DNA of 47,550 bases from Gloeothece verrucosa PCC 7822 (GCF_000147335.1 NC_014503.1:1-47550), one strand, 5' to 3'; shown: positions 8,021-17,788, counted from the first letter of the stretch. Numbers and translations are program-made. Notes: generated from the letters alone by a model not told the origin.

Positions 8021-11000
8021 TTTTGCCACAGCCTTGCCCTACTTTTTTATATTCTGTAGGATGGGTGGTTGAATAAAAATCCAACCAATTACAACCGTTT
8101 GTTAATAAAGTATTTAAGTTAATTTCTCCGACGTTCCATTGTTGGATTATGCCATTATCACCTGCGGCAAAAAGGTATTTCCCCTCTGGGGTAAAACTAA
8201 TGCTTACCGTTTCCTTCCAATCTCCCTCAAATTGGGCTATTTGACGACCTTTATAGTCCCAAAGTTTTATTTGATTGTTATCACTATATGCTGTAGCAAT
8301 TAGGGCAAAAGATGAATCAGGATTGAATTCTACCTTTGTGATTTTATTCTCGTCAGCAAGTTCTTCTAAATCTTCGAGTAAAGGCTTTTCTTCCGGCTAA
8401 AAAGATGGCCAAGACCAGATTTTTACTTGCCCTTTTTCGTCAAGGCCGAGGATATATTTGCCATCTGGACTAAAGCTAATTTGTTTTAGTCCTGTTTCAG
8501 AAAGCCAATTTTTATCGAGAATTTTTTGTTCTAGATTCCAAAGTTTAACTTGACCATTTTCTGCTATGGTAACTAGCTTGTTTCCATCTGGGGTAAAGTT
8601 AGCATTTATAATATTATCAAAATCATTATTTAATGGTTTTGGGTTTTTTAAATCTTTCCCTTGATAAAGATAAGCTTTTTTATTGTCGTTGTAGATCGTT
8701 ATAAAAAAGTTGTCTTTTCCAGCGATTAGAGTTATCTTATTGGAATCAACGACAACATACTCTTTTAAGCTTGCTGTTTCAAAATCCATAAGACTAACTA
8801 CACTTTTGTTATCTTTGTAGGCGACAGTCATTAACCGACTATTATTTGGGGACTGATTGTCATTATCAAGATCTAGAAAAAAGCTGATTTGATTGACAGA
8901 GTAATTTTTTAAATCCATTTTATTTTTATCACTTATTTTTTTCAATTCAAGAGTTGAACTGTTGGAAGAATCTCGTTTATTATCTTTTTTCTCTATTAAA
9001 TAAGCAAGATATTGAGTTCCGTTTTGAGTTTGAACAATCTTAAGATCTTTAATAGTTCCTTCATCATCAAGAAAAATCGTCTCATGATACTTTTTCAGAT
9101 TAGATAAATCCCAAAGTCGAATCGTTGAAGATTCTTCCCCAGTTGCGAGATATTTTCCTTGAGGACTAGAACTAATACTACTGACAGGATTAGAGGAGTC
9201 GCTGATATCATGATTCAATTCATCGAGAGTTAGTAATGGGTTCGATTGGCTATCAGAAGAGGCAGGAACTTTATAAAATTTAATTTTACCACTAGGACCA
9301 GTTGTCGCTAAATATTCAATCTTTCGTTGATTAATATTTAACGAAACAAAGCTTAAACGAATATTTTTAGAATTACCTAGGTCTAAAGAATCACTTTTTA
9401 AGTTTTTTTGGAGTTCCCATAATTGGACTTTTCCTGATTTATTATCTACAGTAACAAGGAATTGTCCATTGGCGGAAAAATAGATGCTTTGTATCCTTTC
9501 TTTTGTATTAATTATAGGATAATTTTCTAAGGGAAGAATTTTATTATCCTCTGATATTGTCCACCATTGGACTTGGTTTTCTCTGTTGGCCGTAGCAATT
9601 ACATATTTTTGCTCATTTAATTTTGGACTCAAGCTAACAGTGGTAAATTTGTCTCCTGGTAAGTTTCCAATCTTTTCTACATGACATTTTGAATTGCAGG
9701 AAACTCTAGCCAATTGAACTACAGAGTTTTTATTCTGTGCCTCTAATTTTAAAAGGGTTACTAAGAGTTTACCGTCAGAACTTAAAGAGATTGTTCCTAT
9801 TTCTCCATGTTCATACTTATCGATAAAAAATTCCCCCCTAGACTTTCCTGATATGTCCCAAAATTTTAAGTTTTGACCTTTGTTACCTCCTGTGACAATT
9901 ATAGGAGGGCTAGTATTAGGAATAAAACTAATACTTTTAAGATTACCTTGGTTTATTTGTTTTGGATCTATTAAGACTGGGGGGTTCTTAAATGGTTGTT
10001 CTGTAGGCAGTTCTAGATCCCAAATTCGGATTGAGCCATCATCACCCCCTGATGCTAAATATTTCTCATCTTTGCTAAAACTTAAGGTTAAAACAGGCGA
10101 ATCATGTTCCTTGTAGTAGTTCTTTTCATAAATATTGTTGAAAATATATTGAAGGGCAAATATAGGGGTAAGAGTGGGATAATTAGACCAATTAGTTGCT
10201 TTTTTATATTTTGATTCTAATTGATCACCTACCTGTAAAGCTGAAATAAGGGAGTCTAATTGATTATTTGGGAAAGATTTTCGAGCTTCAGTTGCGTTGT
10301 TTCCCATTTCCCGATTGACAAAAGGGTTGTAAGGAGGAATCCATATTACTATTATTAAACTCATAAAAAATAACCCCAAAAATATTCTCCAGCGCCTTCT
10401 CACTTTACCAATAAATTGACCAAATTTATTCCAGCATGAAATTAGTTTTTGTTGTAAAATTCGCCACCCATTCGGGGGAGGGGTTATTATTGATTTAAGT
10501 TTGGGAATTTTATTTGGCTCTGTTTCTGAAAGTTTATTAATGGACTCTTCGATAAGATTGTCTAAAGATGATGGAATTTTAATTGACAATTTTTGTATTT
10601 CTTGATAAAAAGGGTTTCTGATTAAGTTTTCTTGAATAAAATTTGCATCTACTATTTTTTCATTTAAAGGATTGGTTAAAGCTAAAAAATCCCCTTCTTG
10701 TCGGTTTACTAAATTAAGTTCAATTAACTCTTCTTGGGCTGAGTAAACTGGATGAGTATCAGGGTAAGCTTTAGGTAATGAAGAATTAAGAATTTTTTGA
10801 TAGATTATGAGACGTTGGAATTGTCGATATTTGTCTTCTGAATTGTCTAATAATAAATTGGTTATTAAATTTGATAATAGATTCTGTCCCCAAGGTATTT
10901 GAGGATTGTCCCAGTTTCCAATAATATTTGATTTTATTATTTCTTCAATGCGCTCTTCAATGCCCTCTACTGTATTAGAATTTAGTGTAATTAGATCAAT

Positions 11001-11405
11001 AACTAAATCAATAATTTTACTTTTTAAATCTTCTTCTTGATCTAGTAAGTTTAACAAATTTGAAATGGCTGATGACCATTCGGAGATATTATTATAAATA
11101 AAATTATTCTTTAATTCCTCTTGAATCCAAGTTAAATTTATAATTTCTTGATGAAGTCGACTAGCAATTTGTAAGTTAGATTCCCAGTCAATAACTAAGC
11201 CAAGCTCAATTAGGTATTGCTTGGATGATTCAAGGTTTTGCGAGTTATTGATTGAATGGGAGCTTGATGGGTTGAGCAGAACTTTTTGATAAATAATCAG
11301 CCGTTGAAATTGAGAATACTCATCAGGAAATTGAGAATCCTGCTGAGGAGAATCGTTAAACAACAATTTCTTCTTAAGATTATCGAAATACTCTTGTAAA
11401 AACAT
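7995..11405 (-). pseudogene. NTPase-lid/TM/WD40 protein interrupted by an in-frame TAG
   Basis: The uninterrupted part (8397-11405) codes for 1,002 aa. The first 300 residues contain two winged-helix/lid-like repeats (FQRLIIYQK followed by ELxLV) typical of the C-terminal side of the AAA-like domain in cyanobacterial NTPase-WD40 proteins. A membrane helix follows at about 343-360, then many WD40 repeats to the end. The TAG at 8397-8399 is followed in the same frame by 133 sense codons ending at TAA 7995-7997. This continuation encodes two more WD40 blades (NQIKLWDYKG, GIIQQWN) and the family-typical tail NTLLTNGCNWLDFY. The stop is therefore a nonsense change, a suppressed codon or a sequencing error, not the natural end. 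The start ATG lies 2 bases after the stop of the TIR gene; both may once have been one protein. Confidence 0.8.
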
Positions 11406-11407
11406 TC

Positions 11408-12595
11408 TTAACCTCTATTTGTTAAAGGTTGAATAATTTCTGACTTAACCAACTCATCAATATAATTAGATTCTTTTTGATTGGGGTTGGTTTGATATTC
11501 GGGAGAACAAACGAGTTGACAAAGCTGTTGTATTAGATAGGGATGACCATTCGTCCAAGACAAAATCCAGTCGTGAATATTTTTTTCCCTTTTCAAATGC
11601 GCTGATAGCCCTGTAATAGGTTCTCCTTTGGGATATAATGAATTTTGGACAGAAATTTTCCATCCTAGTATTATATTTTCAAAATTACTATTTACTGTTT
11701 CTGTTGATTTGGGGAGAGTATCTAGAAAAACTAGACTAACGTTTTTATATTCTTGATTACGTTTCTTCTTATACATTAATTGAAGACTTAACCAAACTTT
11801 TTTTCGATATTCTATTTTTTTTTCTAAACTAGAATTATTGTCTTCTGCTTCAAAAAAATCAAGGATAAAAAAAATTTTTTTATCAGAATTGTTCTTGATC
11901 AGTCCTCTTGGGTCTTTATCTAAATCGTTTAAGGAATATTTAGTGTTTTTATTTAAAAAACTTTTAAAATTAATTTGGCTAACCATCTTATAAATAATTT
12001 CATCAGGCTTGGAGTTCAACTCATTTTTGAAGTCTTTCAAAAGCTCTTCTTTATGATTAAATTGAGAGCTAAATATATAGCAAAAGTCGCCAGCATTAGT
12101 AGCGGCGATTATTTTCTGGATAATAGGAGGTATGAGAGATGAAGTATCAATTTTTTGAGGAAACTGTTCTTGAATTGAGTTGAGTAACAGATCAAATCCA
12201 TCTTCTGTCCAGTAATCAATATAATGAATATCAGGTAACGAATATCCTATATTTGGTATTAGTAACTCTGGCAGTTCACAGTTATTTAATTTTAAAGGAA
12301 TAAAGTAAATTTGTCCGACTGGCATTCCTGCCATAAGATTTAAAGCTTGCCTTAACTCCTTCTGCACGTATCCTTGTTTTTTAACTGATGTCTCAGAAAA
12401 ACAGGCAATAAATATACTGCTTTCACGAATTGCTTGGGAAATTCTTTCTGGCCAAATTTGTCCTGCTTTTAAGTCTTTCGGTGCTAACCAAGGTTTGTAG
12501 TCTTTGCTTTCGAGTTTTTCATATAATTCATACACATCCTCTCTGTCTTCTTCGGCATAAGCCAAAAAAATTTGAATACTTGACTTTTCTGTCAT
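11408..12595 (-). CDS. TIR-domain protein with degenerate NTPase-like region
   Basis: Protein of 395 aa from the ATG at 12595, which follows GAGGAAAA and matches the start of the neighbouring TIR protein (both begin M-x-EKSSIQIF). An upstream TTG at 12634 would add 13 residues. Residues 1-145 are a TIR domain: IQIFLAYAEED, KPWLAPKDLKAGQ, FIACFSETS, and the helix QKELRQALNL whose Glu sits where bacterial TIR NADases have their catalytic Glu. The rest resembles the AAA-like core of cyanobacterial STAND proteins: a hydrophobic strand ending in Asp (FFILDFFE), and WTNGHPYLIQQLCQLV. No GxxxxGK[S/T] P-loop is visible. It reads as the N-terminal half of a TIR-NTPase-WD40 protein whose remainder is the next gene. 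Family knowledge suggests defence or cell-death signalling; that role is inferred. Confidence 0.8.
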   Translation of the reverse strand: MTEKSSIQIFLAYAEEDREDVYELYEKLESKDYKPWLAPKDLKAGQIWPERISQAIRESSIFIACFSETSVKKQGYVQKELRQALNLMAGMPVGQIYFIPLKLNNCELPELLIPNIGYSLPDIHYIDYWTEDGFDLLLNSIQEQFPQKIDTSSLIPPIIQKIIAATNAGDFCYIFSSQFNHKEELLKDFKNELNSKPDEIIYKMVSQINFKSFLNKNTKYSLNDLDKDPRGLIKNNSDKKIFFILDFFEAEDNNSSLEKKIEYRKKVWLSLQLMYKKKRNQEYKNVSLVFLDTLPKSTETVNSNFENIILGWKISVQNSLYPKGEPITGLSAHLKREKNIHDWILSWTNGHPYLIQQLCQLVCSPEYQTNPNQKESNYIDELVKSEIIQPLTNRG

Positions 12596-12661
12596 TTTTC
12601 CTCTTGCCAAAAATTTATTAGCTATTAACTCCAATTAAATTGACTACAAATGTAGAATTTA

Positions 12662-13102
12662 CTAAGAAAAATAATTGTTTATAGTTCTGAGCAACCTTTC
12701 AAATCCATTTGGTTTCCAGTAATCCAACCATTGGATATTTTTTAACGCGATTCCATAGTCGACTTGCTGCAAATCTGGCACTTCACACTCATCTAACTTC
12801 AAAGGAATAAGGTAAATTTGTCCGGCTGGCATTTCTGCCATAAAATTCAAGGCTAATCTAAACTCTCTCTGTATATACCCCCTCTTCAGAACTGATGTTG
12901 AGGACAAACAGGCAATAAATATATCGCTGTTACGGATAGCTTTGGGGATTTCTTCTGGCCAGCTTTGCCCTGGTAGCAAGTCTTCTTTATCTATCCAAGG
13001 TTTGTAGCCTTCATCTTGGAGTTTGTTATATAGCTCCAACACCTGTGGTTTATCCTCACTGGCATGAGCCAAGAAGATCTGAATACTTGATTTTTCCTTC
13101 AT
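12662..13102 (-). CDS. Stand-alone TIR-domain protein
   Basis: Protein of 146 aa, essentially one TIR domain. IQIFLAHASEDK forms the first strand and loop, KPWIDKEDLLPGQSW the BB-loop region, and IFIACLSSTSVLKRGYIQREFRLAL carries the candidate catalytic Glu of the NAD-cleaving TIR class. IPLKLDECEVP and a C-terminal helix complete the fold. It is closely related to the TIR domain of the downstream gene, 66 bases away on the same strand, so the pair probably arose by duplication. TIR proteins of this type hydrolyse NAD or make signalling nucleotides in immune systems such as Thoeris. No ThsA-like partner is visible here, so a defence role is plausible but unproven. Confidence 0.82.
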   Translation of the reverse strand: MKEKSSIQIFLAHASEDKPQVLELYNKLQDEGYKPWIDKEDLLPGQSWPEEIPKAIRNSDIFIACLSSTSVLKRGYIQREFRLALNFMAEMPAGQIYLIPLKLDECEVPDLQQVDYGIALKNIQWLDYWKPNGFERLLRTINNYFS

Positions 13103-13382
13103 ATTTCTTGATATATACTGTTTCCTACCTATATTATCTTATTTTTTACTTTAAGAAAGAGACACTTGATCTTTTCTGCTTTTATAGCGAGGTAATGAAA
13201 CTACTCTTGTTGGGACAGAGATCACTACTCCTGTTTAAAAATCCCTACCGCCCACTCTCAAAAATCATTGCTTAACTATTTAAAATCTTAAGTAAATCTA
13301 AAAATCATGCCTCAAACTGAGTTCGAGTTAGAAGGGGTTGAAATTATCGGGTAATCGCAAGTAGGGTGGGGTACTTTACTAT

Positions 13383-14243
13383 TTAAAATGGCAGCTTAAC
13401 TTTCGTGTACTGCGCTCCATAATCCCCCGGCAAAATGTGTAAATATTTACTGGTCGTGTTTAACCCAGAATGTCCCAATTCTTGCTGCTGAAGGTGAAGC
13501 GGGCTACCATTGATTAATTGATGTGTTGCCCCTGTGTGTCGAATCCAGTGGGGGCTGACCCCATATATTCCCACCCTCTCTCCGGCAGCTTTGACGATGC
13601 GCCATACTTGAACTGTCGAGTAAGCTTTATGCCTGTAATTGAGGAAAAGGGGCGAATCTCCTTTAGCATCGGCGGCTTTGGTCGCTTTCAGGACTTGCCA
13701 CAACTGAGGGGTAATCGTCACTTTACGGGTTTTGTTTCCCTTGCCGAATAAGGTAACTAGAGCCGCCCCATCCGGCTTTTCTCTGATGTCTTTCCACTTG
13801 AGAGCGCAAAATTCTGAAACTCTAGCGCGAGTCTCGTAGAGTAATGTCAGCATTAATTGATGCTGACGATTCGGTTCAGCATATAGCATCCGTTCCCATT
13901 CGTCCTCAGTCAAGATCCTTTCGGAGATCGCGTCTTTGGTTTTCGGTGAGGGGACTGCTGCCCCTGGATTGGTTGAAATTAATTCATTTTTGTGAGCAAA
14001 GCTAAACAAAGACTTGATAGCGGCCAGTTTTCGCTTGCGGGAGGTGGGGGCATAACGTAGGGCTAGAGCGCTATCCCAATCAATAATATCAGCGATAGTA
14101 ATTTGCTCGATGGGTTTATGGGTAAACTCCAGAAAATCTTGAATGTCGCGCATATACGAGCGGCGGGAGTCGGGAGACTTGCCGTGTAGCCACATCTGTA
14201 TCAGTTTCAACTCCATCGCTGTTGCCAGCTTCCTCGTCCCCAT
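13383..14243 (-). CDS. Tyrosine recombinase (XerC/D-like integrase)
   Basis: Protein of 286 aa, the usual length for Xer-type recombinases. The N-terminal SAM-like DNA-binding domain spans about 1-100. The catalytic set is complete: R141 (TRARVSEF), a Lys in the beta-hairpin (K168 or K171), H232-x-x-R235 (HWIRHTG), H258 (LGHSG) and Y267 (SKYLHI). The first ATG is at 14243, directly abutting a 34-bp palindromic site, leaving no room for a normal ribosome-binding site. M10 (14216), with GAGGAAG 12 bases upstream, is an alternative start. On a plasmid the likely role is multimer resolution at the adjacent site; integration of a mobile element is the alternative. Confidence 0.9.
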   Translation of the reverse strand: MGTRKLATAMELKLIQMWLHGKSPDSRRSYMRDIQDFLEFTHKPIEQITIADIIDWDSALALRYAPTSRKRKLAAIKSLFSFAHKNELISTNPGAAVPSPKTKDAISERILTEDEWERMLYAEPNRQHQLMLTLLYETRARVSEFCALKWKDIREKPDGAALVTLFGKGNKTRKVTITPQLWQVLKATKAADAKGDSPLFLNYRHKAYSTVQVWRIVKAAGERVGIYGVSPHWIRHTGATHQLINGSPLHLQQQELGHSGLNTTSKYLHILPGDYGAQYTKVKLPF

Positions 14244-14275
14244 GATGAAAGATAAACATGATTATCTTTCATCAT
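14242..14275. other. Candidate tyrosine-recombinase crossover site
   Basis: A perfect 14-bp inverted repeat (ATGATGAAAGATAA / TTATCTTTCATCAT) is separated by the 6-base spacer ACATGA, 34 bp in total. Its right-hand end contains the first two bases of the recombinase start codon. Two arms around a 6-8 bp spacer is the layout of Xer/dif and loxP-type sites. I found no second copy in the window, as expected for a plasmid resolution site. Binding here would also cover the gene's translation start and could give autoregulation (inference). Confidence 0.55.
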
Positions 14276-14286
14276 ACTTCGCACTC

Positions 14287-14331
14287 CGCGTCTAGACGCG
14301 AGTCTCTATTTAAGAGTGCGCGTGAGCGCAC
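14287..14331. repeat. Two short GC-rich palindromes
   Basis: CGCGTCTAGACGCG at 14287-14300 is a perfect 14-bp palindrome. GTGCGC-GTGA-GCGCAC at 14316-14331 is a 6+4+6 hairpin. Both lie upstream of the recombinase, next to the candidate crossover site, and are GC-rich in AT-rich surroundings. They could be accessory recombination-protein sites or a terminator for tnpB/omega RNA transcription; no T-run follows, so a classical terminator is not well supported. Confidence 0.35.
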
Positions 14332-14479
14332 CCCACTTCGTCAAGCGTTTGAAGGGAAAGACGATCCTGAAAAATTTGCTCACAAGTTGTAAGAAAAAAA
14401 AGTTAAAAATTTTTTCAAAAATACACCTCAAGCTAAGACTGGGTAAGGGTTTGACCTTGCTTACACAACTTCTAGTATC

Positions 14480-14580
14480 CCGACAGTGAACTACCAACGC
14501 TCCTGAAGGAGTGAGCGTTGGCTTCCTACCCAACAGATAGCGCAGTAGTCGATTTCTTGCGTCCTCGATTACTGCGTCTT
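14480..14580 (-). ncRNA. Candidate omega RNA (reRNA) at the 3' end of tnpB
   Basis: On the minus strand the last tnpB codons and the following 50 bases contain two stem-loops. One pairs 14565-14576 with 14541-14552 (11 of 12 bases, inside the coding region). The other is a perfect 9-bp stem, 14513-14521 with 14494-14502 (CCAACGCTC/GAGCGTTGG), just past the stop, followed by GTAGTTCACTG. Characterised TnpB systems have a guide RNA whose scaffold overlaps the tnpB 3' end and terminates at the element's right end. The scaffold/guide boundary here cannot be fixed without RNA data. Confidence 0.5.
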
Positions 14581-15743
14581 ACATCTGGGCGACAGGCTTT
14601 ATCCCCCGTCCCGGAGGTGAGGGGCTGTCCCTGGAGGAAACCTCCAGGGTTTATACGCCCCGTCAAAATTCGTAGTCCCTCGTCTCTGAGGTTAATCGCT
14701 GCGTTTACATCCCTATCGTGTTTGGCTTGGCAATACTCACAAGTCCATGTCCTTACGTCAAGCGGTAAACTGCCAACTTGATTTAAGCAGATATGACAAG
14801 TCTTAGAACTGGGAAAAAATCTATCTACTTCTTGATAAACTTTTCCGTCTTGTTCCGCTTTGTATTTAAGCATGGTACAAAATAGACCCCAACCAACTTG
14901 ATGTATAGCTTTGGCTAGTTTATGATTCTGCATCATGCCTTTGACATTAAGATTTTCTACAATTACAACTTGACTTTCGTTAACTATCCTACGTGATAGT
15001 TTATGCAGAAAATCCTCACGACAGTTAGTAATTTTTGTATGTACCTTTGCAACTTTCTTTCTAGCCTTGATTCGATTATTAGAACCTTTTTGCTTTCTAG
15101 ATAAATGTTGCTGTTTAACCTTTAAATTCTTTTCGTGTTTTTTTAGGAATCTAGGATTATCATATTTAGACCCATCACTCGTTATACAAAAATGGGCTAA
15201 TCCTAAATCAACCCCTATTGCTTTTCCTTCAGAAGATGTTGAAGGCTTTTCTTTTCCATCTTCAAATAACACGGAAGCAAAGTATTGACCCGAGCAATTT
15301 CTTGATACGGTTACAGTCTTAATTTTCCCTTCAACTGGTCTATGAATAATTGCTTCAACCTCTCCAATCTTAGGAATGGTCACACTTTGCTCCGCCACCT
15401 TAACGTTCTGAGGATATTGTATTGACTGCCTACCGTGCTTTGATTTAAACCTAGGATACTTGGCTCTTTTTTCAAAGAAATTATTGAAAGCCACACCTAG
15501 ATTCAGACAAACCTGCTGTAAACAGGCAGAATAAGCCAAGGATAGCCACTCGTACTCTTTTTTGAGTTGAGGGATTAACTTCTTGACTTCATATCCAGAC
15601 AAGCCCTTTCCTGTGTCTCTATACGTCTCATTCATCAGATTAAGACAATAATTCCACAGCCAGCGACAATTTCCAAAGGATTGCTCCAATGATTGCCGTT
15701 GTTGTTCATCTGGATACAGCCTTATTTTGACGACCTTGAGCAT
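14526..15743 (-). CDS. tnpB: TnpB RNA-guided nuclease (IS200/IS605, IS1341-type)
   Basis: Full-length 405-aa TnpB. An N-terminal OrfB helix-turn-helix region (KIRLYPDEQQRQSLEQSFGNCRWLWN) precedes the RuvC-like nuclease. D179 lies in GVDLG, E263 in IVENLNVKGM, and the third acidic residue in DRDVNAAINL (343-345). The zinc ribbon is C316xxC319...C335xxC338. All catalytic residues are present, so the protein looks active. No TnpA (Y1 transposase) is nearby, so it is an orphan of the IS1341 type that would move only with TnpA in trans. TnpB cuts DNA at sites specified by the omega RNA and the transposon-adjacent motif. Its insertion seems to have removed the N terminus of the gene remnant at 15792. 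Confidence 0.93.
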   Translation of the reverse strand: MLKVVKIRLYPDEQQRQSLEQSFGNCRWLWNYCLNLMNETYRDTGKGLSGYEVKKLIPQLKKEYEWLSLAYSACLQQVCLNLGVAFNNFFEKRAKYPRFKSKHGRQSIQYPQNVKVAEQSVTIPKIGEVEAIIHRPVEGKIKTVTVSRNCSGQYFASVLFEDGKEKPSTSSEGKAIGVDLGLAHFCITSDGSKYDNPRFLKKHEKNLKVKQQHLSRKQKGSNNRIKARKKVAKVHTKITNCREDFLHKLSRRIVNESQVVIVENLNVKGMMQNHKLAKAIHQVGWGLFCTMLKYKAEQDGKVYQEVDRFFPSSKTCHICLNQVGSLPLDVRTWTCEYCQAKHDRDVNAAINLRDEGLRILTGRINPGGFLQGQPLTSGTGDKACRPDVRRSNRGRKKSTTALSVG

Positions 15744-15791
15744 TACTTAGAGTGAAAAGAATTTGCTATAAAGTATAGTAACACAAAATAA

Positions 15792-15954
15792 TCCGTTGGT
15801 AGTCCCGCAGATTGGACGGATGTACCCTGCGAATTTCAAGCAGAATTGGCACGCCTGGATCTTTTAGATAATGCAGCGTTATGGCTCCTCGCCAAAAGTC
15901 ATCAACAAGCGGTGGAGATGGAACGCTACAACCAACTTCTAGAGAAAAATCAAC
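15792..15954 (+). pseudogene. Internal remnant of a hypothetical cyanobacterial gene
   Basis: An open stretch without a proper start encodes SPADWTDVPCEFQAELARLD, then LLDNAALWLLAK and a further Met/Glu-rich helix. This resembles a family of small cyanobacterial hypothetical proteins as I remember it. The 5' part is missing towards tnpB, and the 3' part runs straight into IS630 transposase sequence (from about 15955). It is therefore a leftover trapped between two insertions. Function unknown. Confidence 0.5.
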
Positions 15955-16025
15955 CGCGAGGAAATGGTCATAAAATTTTTGACTGGGAAAAATTTGTTGA
16001 ATTTGTGGAAATTAATGGAGATAAA
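15955..16025 (+). pseudogene. IS630-family transposase, left fragment
   Basis: Encodes GHKIFDWEKFVEFVEINGDK, the linker and helix region that in IS630-family transposases precedes TQAEMAxLW. The TQAEMAKLW continuation is found at 20815 onwards, on the far side of the Tn7-like element. The N-terminal helix-turn-helix of the transposase is missing. The last five bases, ATAAA (16021-16025), are the left copy of the target duplication made by the Tn7-like insertion. Confidence 0.7.
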
Positions 16026-16067
16026 TGAGACTTAAACCATATTTTGGCGCGAACGACAAAATATGCT
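16026..16067. repeat. Left end of the Tn7-like element
   Basis: The terminal 24-bp inverted repeat is followed immediately by GCGAACGACAAAATATGCTT, an inverted version of the same motif. This gives two candidate TnsB-binding sites (core CATATTTTGNCG). The left flank is ATAAA. Confidence 0.8.
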
Positions 16068-16157
16068 TGAAAAAAAGGACTACTATAAGAGAAAGCCATT
16101 TGATAAATTTATGAATAAGCGCTCGCTTCGCTGTCTCTTTTCACTACGCTTTAAGTC

Positions 16158-16176
16158 CTGGGGGGTTTCCCCCCAG
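16158..16176. terminator. Strong GC stem-loop downstream of tnsC
   Basis: CTGGGGGG-TTT-CCCCCCAG is a perfect 8-bp stem with a 3-base loop, followed by a further C6 run, in the gap between the tnsC end and the left transposon end (16077-16317). On the minus strand it lies downstream of tnsC and could end its transcription, although no T-run follows. The rest of this gap holds no gene that I can support. Confidence 0.4.
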
Positions 16177-16317
16177 ACCCCCCGTGGCAGGATTTTCGGA
16201 TTCGGTGGCTGATGTTTATTTAAAGCTAAGAGACCGAAATGGTCTACACGCTCACTCCTTCCGACCGCTACGCGCTCATCCTGCTTGTTAAAACTTGTAC
16301 AGATAAGTCAAACAGGT

Positions 16318-17788
16318 TCAGGCTTTTTCGGGTTCGGACCCAACTTGGTCGCGTTTGGGTTTACGCGCTCCTACTCTTCGCTTTGTCTTTTTCTGTGTTG
16401 ATGTAGCATCAATGGAATCAGCTTCTTCTACTTTTACGCTCTCTTCTGATAAAGTTTCATTATTATGGGGTAGAGAGACAATTTCATCGTTTTTGACTGA
16501 AGTCGTTTTTTTTCTTCCTTTTTTAACAGTAGAGGCATCGGAAGTCTTAGAAGCGGTTGAAGTACGTTTTCGCCTAGGAGAATGAGTATTGGAGGTCGGA
16601 GTTATTGTGTCATCTATTGAAGTTGCTTTTGTCGAGAGGAGTGAAGGACTTGTAAAAGTGCTACTATCATCTGAAGATTCTTTTTCTTGAGTAGAGTTTG
16701 TAAGAATCCCTTCCATGTTTAATAATCGAGATAAATGGTCTTGGCGACTGGCGGAGTAAATTAATTGTTGCTCTCCTTCAACTGCATCTATAGCCATACG
16801 TTCGCACGCTCGCGAGGTTAAAAGCATACTCCTGTATTCGTTCTATCGTCAAAGTATCTTCACCTCGACGAAGACACGCTCCACTTGCCCGAATAAGCCA
16901 GTCCTTTAAAACGCCAACGCACCCAATCGAGCGTTCATAAAAATAAAACCATTGCTGCATCAATGACTCGATATCAGTATTAAGAGGAACTTGTTTAAGC
17001 AGAGCCAATAAAGCGGCTTGAAAATTTCGACGATCTTGTTCAACCGAAAATTGATAGCGTTTAAAATGTAAGTCGAGTCCACGTCGTGCGGCTTGACCAT
17101 TTAGATTTTGAAAACTTAACAGTTCATAAGTTCCAATAAGAACATGAAGGACACCAGTGACATTAGTTATGGATTTTATCCAGTCTAATTGGTCTAATAA
17201 TTTGCTGGCACTCTGACCATTACCAACTTTCATCAAATGTTGTGCTTCATCTAAAATGACAGCCCGTACTCCATGTTTAATTAAAGCATCTTCAAAAGCT
17301 CGACGTAATTCGGTTGAGTCATTAAATTGTGCATTTTTACTGCGACTACGTCCTTTTTTTTCCCAAGTTTGTTCAGTATTAATATCAACCAGTAGCCGAC
17401 GTTCATAAAAGGGTTCACCGAGAGTTTCCAGGGCTATACGATAATAGTTAGCCCGATTAAAAATACCATCATCAGATGAGCGAACTTCTAAAACAAGTAA
17501 TGGTAACGACCCTTGAGAGGAGACACTATTTTTATTTTTAGGGGTTCGAGAAACATTATTTGTTTGACTATTAAACCTTTTTTCTAGACGCTTAATCATT
17601 GTTGTTTTGCCCACCCCCGATGGTCCATAAACTAAGACATGAGCAAATCCGCCCGGCTCGATAATAGCACTCATCAAAGCTTGGCTAACTTCCTTCAAGT
17701 TAGGGTGTAGCACTGCATATTCTTTAAAACTAGCTAATTGAGGATCTGAATCAGCTTCCAAGTCGAAGTCTAAATCAAAGTCTTCCAT
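16318..17788 (-). pseudogene. tnsC: tnsC, AAA+ transposition regulator, frameshifted near its C terminus
   Basis: The intact frame (17788-16778) gives 336 aa of an AAA+ ATPase: Walker A GPSGVGKTT (about 55-63), Walker B AVILDEAQHL, and TLTIERIQEYA near the end. The family-typical continuation is in the next frame: LTSRACERMAIDAVEGEQQL, followed by a Ser/Lys/Arg-rich tail to 16318. Removing one base from the TTTT run (16820-16823 on the plus strand) joins the two into 489 aa. TnsC links target selectors to the TnsAB transposase. Its ATG overlaps the tnsB stop (TAATG), so translation is coupled. Whether the shift is decay, a sequencing error or a real recoding event cannot be told from sequence. 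Confidence 0.8.

Noticed and set aside
14287..14331. Reading the two palindromes as rho-independent terminators
   Set aside because: Neither is followed by a T-run on either strand.
14306..14533. 75-codon frame downstream of tnpB
   Set aside because: Covers the omega RNA stem-loop and palindromes; composition looks non-coding.
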